From JACQFZ01 sp036396275 (GTDB taxonomy: Bacteria; Pseudomonadota; Gammaproteobacteria; Acidiferrobacterales; Sulfurifustaceae): DNA of 7,515 nt. The position numbers were made by a program, and so were the translations under genes. The DNA is taken from the NCBI GenBank assembly GCA_036396275.1, contig DASWLD010000110.1, positions 1 to 7,515 on the forward strand, written 5' to 3'. Below the pieces are notes generated by a model. The model did no database searches and was not told where the DNA came from. It saw only the letters and a list, made by a program, of their open reading frames with translations. This document shows, piece after piece, positions 6,041 to 7,515 of this stretch (the first letter of the stretch is position 1; every line of letters starts with the position of its first letter).

Positions 6041-6055
6041 TCAGAGTTTCCCTAG
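6041..6055 (-). repeat. Right terminal inverted repeat of the element
   Basis: Read on the minus strand this is CTAGGGAAACTCTGA, differing from the left terminus at one position. Its CTAG (6052-6055) contains the TAG stop codon of the lipoprotein gene. Confidence 0.8.
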
Positions 6056-6525
6056 CGAATAAAGTCCGTGGGTTCCGCGGGCCGCCACGCGGCGCGCAGT
6101 ACGCGCCACTGCGAATCCTCTTCCGCGAGTACGAGGTCGAAGCGATAGAGATTGGCTTGAAACGCCGCGAGCTGCGCGGCATGGGTTATCGGGCGCGCCG
6201 CCATGGCGACATAGATTCCGACGTGTGCTTGCGCCGGCCTCGGGAATTCGATGCTGTCGACGCGAGTGAGGAGATGAATGGACTCGTGACGCAGCACGTA
6301 CAGTCGCAGAATGCCTTCGATCATCCGCCGATCGCGGCCATCGCTATCGCTGTAGTGTTCCGACACCGCGCCGCGCAACGTGCGCATGTCTTTTTGTTCG
6401 GCCGCTTGTTCACCGCGATCGAGAAACTCGCGAACGCGCTGCTCGGGCGTCGTGGGTTTGCTGCAGGCAATGGCGGTGAGCAGCACCGCAAGGGCAGCAA
6501 AGAGAATACTTGGCGGCGCTTTCAC
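6052..6525 (-). CDS. Small predicted lipoprotein with an NTF2-like-type domain
   Basis: This 157-residue protein has an N-terminal hydrophobic segment (about 5-20) ending in AIAC, a slightly atypical lipobox. Cleavage would leave C21 as the lipidated residue, and S22 at the next position suggests outer-membrane sorting. The rest (about 26-157) has a helical start (TPEQRVREFLDRGEQAAEQKD), a middle region rich in charged residues, and C-terminal strands including a WRVLRAAWRP motif. This pattern resembles NTF2/SnoaL-like proteins, but the assignment is tentative and no function can be given. The start is GTG; an in-frame TGA seven codons upstream and the absence of another start codon between force it. 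The nearest good ribosome binding site, GAGGAG (6543-6548), is 17 nt away, unusually far. It follows yggS by 51 nt and is probably co-transcribed. The stop codon lies in the repeat element's CTAG. Confidence 0.75.
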   Translation of the reverse strand: MKAPPSILFAALAVLLTAIACSKPTTPEQRVREFLDRGEQAAEQKDMRTLRGAVSEHYSDSDGRDRRMIEGILRLYVLRHESIHLLTRVDSIEFPRPAQAHVGIYVAMAARPITHAAQLAAFQANLYRFDLVLAEEDSQWRVLRAAWRPAEPTDFIR

Positions 6526-6542
6526 GGAGTTCGCGTTTGATT

Positions 6543-6548
6543 CTCCTC
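6543..6548 (-). promoter_or_regulatory. Distant ribosome binding site of the lipoprotein gene
   Basis: GAGGAG on the minus strand is the only strong Shine-Dalgarno-like match in the yggS-lipoprotein gap. It is 17 nt from the GTG at 6525, beyond the usual range, so initiation may be weak or may use an unrecognised codon closer to it. Confidence 0.35.
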
Positions 6549-6576
6549 AGTGTAGACGGCGTTGTCGCACGTTTCG

Positions 6577-7305
6577 TCAATTCGTTCCACGATAGTCCCG
6601 TTCCCCGAAAATCGCGGTGCCGATGCGCAGTAGGGTCGCGCCTTCCTTGACGGCTTCGATATAGTCCCCGCTCATACCCATCGACAAGTGACCGAACGCG
6701 GGCAGATCGAATCGTCGTTGGCATTCCTCGCGCAAGTCGCGCAGCGCGGCGTAGGTGCGGCGAATCTTGGGTTCGGCCGCGGGGTAGGGACCGATGGTCA
6801 TCAATCCGCGCAGCCGGATGCTCGCGAGGTCTTGCGCCAGTAATCGCTCGAGCAGGGGCGCCACGTCCGGCGGCGCGACACCATGCTTGCGCGGATCTCG
6901 TGTGATATTTACCTCGATTAGCGCATTGACCGACGTATGTTGTTCCTGCGCGAAGCGATGTAATCGCTGTGCGAGCTTTAGACTATCGAGCGAATGTAGC
7001 CAGGAAAAATTCGAGGGAATCGATTTAGCCTTGTTCGATTGGAGGTGGCCGATGAAGTGCCATTCTGGAGAAATTTCGCTCGGCGGGCCGCGGTGCGCGA
7101 AGTGCGCGATCTTGGGCAACGCTTCTTGAATGGTGTTCTCGCCGAAGACGTGCTGGCCGGCGGCGAGCGCCGTTTCGATCGATGCGATCGGATGTGTTTT
7201 GGAAACGGCGATGAGGGTGATGTCGGCGGGATTTCGCCGCACGGATTGCGCGGCGGCGGCGATTTCAGCGCGCAGCCGCGCGAGATTCGATGCGATAGGA
7301 TTCAT
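6577..7305 (-). CDS. yggS: YggS/PLPBP family pyridoxal phosphate homeostasis protein
   Basis: YggS (also called PLPHP) binds pyridoxal 5'-phosphate in the cytoplasm and keeps vitamin B6 and amino/keto acid pools in balance; it has no known catalytic activity. The 242 residues cover the complete single alpha/beta-barrel domain, like the N-terminal domain of alanine racemase, at about the family's normal length. Visible motifs are LIAVSKTHP with the PLP lysine K36 (same number as in E. coli), FGENTIQEALPK, EWHFIGHLQSNK, LIEVNI, GLMTIGP, LSMGMSGDY and the terminal GATLLRIGTAIFG phosphate-binding stretch. The ATG gives the expected N-terminus; the upstream region is GC-rich with no strong ribosome binding site. 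It lies 32 nt downstream of the M23 peptidase gene and upstream of the lipoprotein gene on the same strand. The proC and pilT genes often found beside it in gammaproteobacteria are not in this window. Confidence 0.95.
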   Translation of the reverse strand: MNPIASNLARLRAEIAAAAQSVRRNPADITLIAVSKTHPIASIETALAAGQHVFGENTIQEALPKIAHFAHRGPPSEISPEWHFIGHLQSNKAKSIPSNFSWLHSLDSLKLAQRLHRFAQEQHTSVNALIEVNITRDPRKHGVAPPDVAPLLERLLAQDLASIRLRGLMTIGPYPAAEPKIRRTYAALRDLREECQRRFDLPAFGHLSMGMSGDYIEAVKEGATLLRIGTAIFGERDYRGTN

Positions 7306-7337
7306 CGCGCCATGTTACCGCCGGCGCGCGCGGAGGA

Positions 7338-7515
7338 TTAGTTGGAGGCGGCCGTCTGCGTAAACGAAGAGCGACGCAAATACCCCGCCGGATTCACCGC
7401 CCGCCCGTTCTTCAAGACCTCCACATGCACGTGCGGCCCGGTCGAGCGTCCCGAGGAGCCGACTTGAGCGATCGCATCGCCCCGGGCGATCTTATCGCCC
7501 ACCTTCACGAGAAAG
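7338..7515 (-). CDS. M23-family metallopeptidase, C-terminal part (runs off the window)
   Basis: The last 58 codons and the TAA stop of a gene that starts beyond the right edge. The visible sequence contains FLVKVGDKIARGDAIAQVGSSG, then STGPHVHVEVLKNGRAVNP. The HVH is the catalytic H-x-H zinc-binding motif of LytM/M23 peptidases and GPHxHxE is the family signature. NPAGYL closes the domain, and a short polar tail (RRSSFTQTAASN) follows. Such proteins cleave peptidoglycan cross-bridges in the periplasm, or act as non-catalytic amidase activators when the metal ligands are lost; this one keeps the second pair of histidines. The upstream H-x-x-x-D ligands, any signal peptide and any LysM or coiled-coil region are outside the window. 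Confidence 0.9.
   Translation of the reverse strand, partial: FLVKVGDKIARGDAIAQVGSSGRSTGPHVHVEVLKNGRAVNPAGYLRRSSFTQTAASN

Larger units (their letters stand above)
5857..6055. mobile_element. Complete MITE-like palindromic element bounded by CTAG
   Basis: This non-coding unit of 199 bp (191 bp between the CTAG copies) has terminal inverted repeats: CTAGGGAAGCTCTGA (5857-5871) against the complement of 6041-6055, matching at 14 of 15. Inside are longer arms: TCACCGCAAAG (5884-5894) pairs perfectly with 6008-6018, and CAAAGGACGCAAAG (5949-5962) pairs with 5991-6004 at 12 of 14. It encodes no transposase, so it would need one in trans. CTAG at both edges fits either a YTAR-type duplication (IS5-like) or a TA duplication within CTAG (IS630-like); the terminal sequence alone does not decide. 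It separates two convergent genes, and both stop codons lie in its terminal CTAGs. A second copy begins at 1-46 in inverse orientation. Confidence 0.8.

Noticed and set aside
1..6055. The flanking repeat copies making a composite transposon
   Set aside because: No transposase is present, the enclosed genes are core housekeeping genes with ordinary composition, and one copy is only partly visible.
7302..7313. A short ATG frame (ATG GCG CGA TGA) overlapping the yggS start on the minus strand
   Set aside because: It has only three sense codons and no ribosome binding site, and it lies in a simple GC-rich stretch, so chance is the better explanation.

Overview
This window looks like a housekeeping segment of a GC-rich proteobacterial chromosome, most likely a gammaproteobacterium, with a betaproteobacterium not excluded. 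The basis is three-fold. The lysine/diaminopimelate genes follow the succinylase route, with DapD and DapE colinear with the E. coli enzymes down to catalytic residue numbering. DapC is of the type remembered from Pseudomonas. The FHA protein and YggS also resemble beta/gammaproteobacterial families. All family assignments come from recognition of motifs and remembered sequences, not from a search.

Layout, left to right. Positions 1-46 are the end of a small palindromic repeat element cut by the window edge. A minus-strand pair follows: a PP2C-type phosphatase (775-1518) and then a two-FHA-domain protein (43-738). These form a Ser/Thr phospho-signalling pair, and no kinase is visible here. 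Next is a minus-strand cluster transcribed dapC (4937-3735), dapD (3716-2895), dapE (2845-1712), which encodes the three enzymes leading from tetrahydrodipicolinate to LL-diaminopimelate. A plus-strand EamA/DMT-family transporter (4982-5860) diverges from dapC across a 44-bp gap that holds a credible minus-strand promoter. A second copy of the palindromic element fills 5857-6055. Beyond it, on the minus strand, are a small predicted lipoprotein (6525-6052), the PLP-homeostasis protein YggS (7305-6577), and the C-terminal 58 codons of an M23 peptidase (7515-7338).

The genes themselves are ordinary. The most interesting structure is the repeat element. It is a miniature, non-coding, inverted-repeat (MITE-like) unit whose termini end in CTAG. 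In all three ends visible in the window, that CTAG supplies the TAG stop codon of the adjoining gene. For the complete copy, removing the element restores a single CTAG that would serve as the overlapping stop codons of two convergent genes, so the pre-insertion site can be read directly. The left arm of this copy also appears to be split by a 51-bp module of tandem hairpins. When that module is removed, the two arms align position for position, which suggests an element nested within an element. I found no CRISPR array, defence system, phage gene, transposase, tRNA or rRNA. No intergenic stretch exceeds 300 bp.
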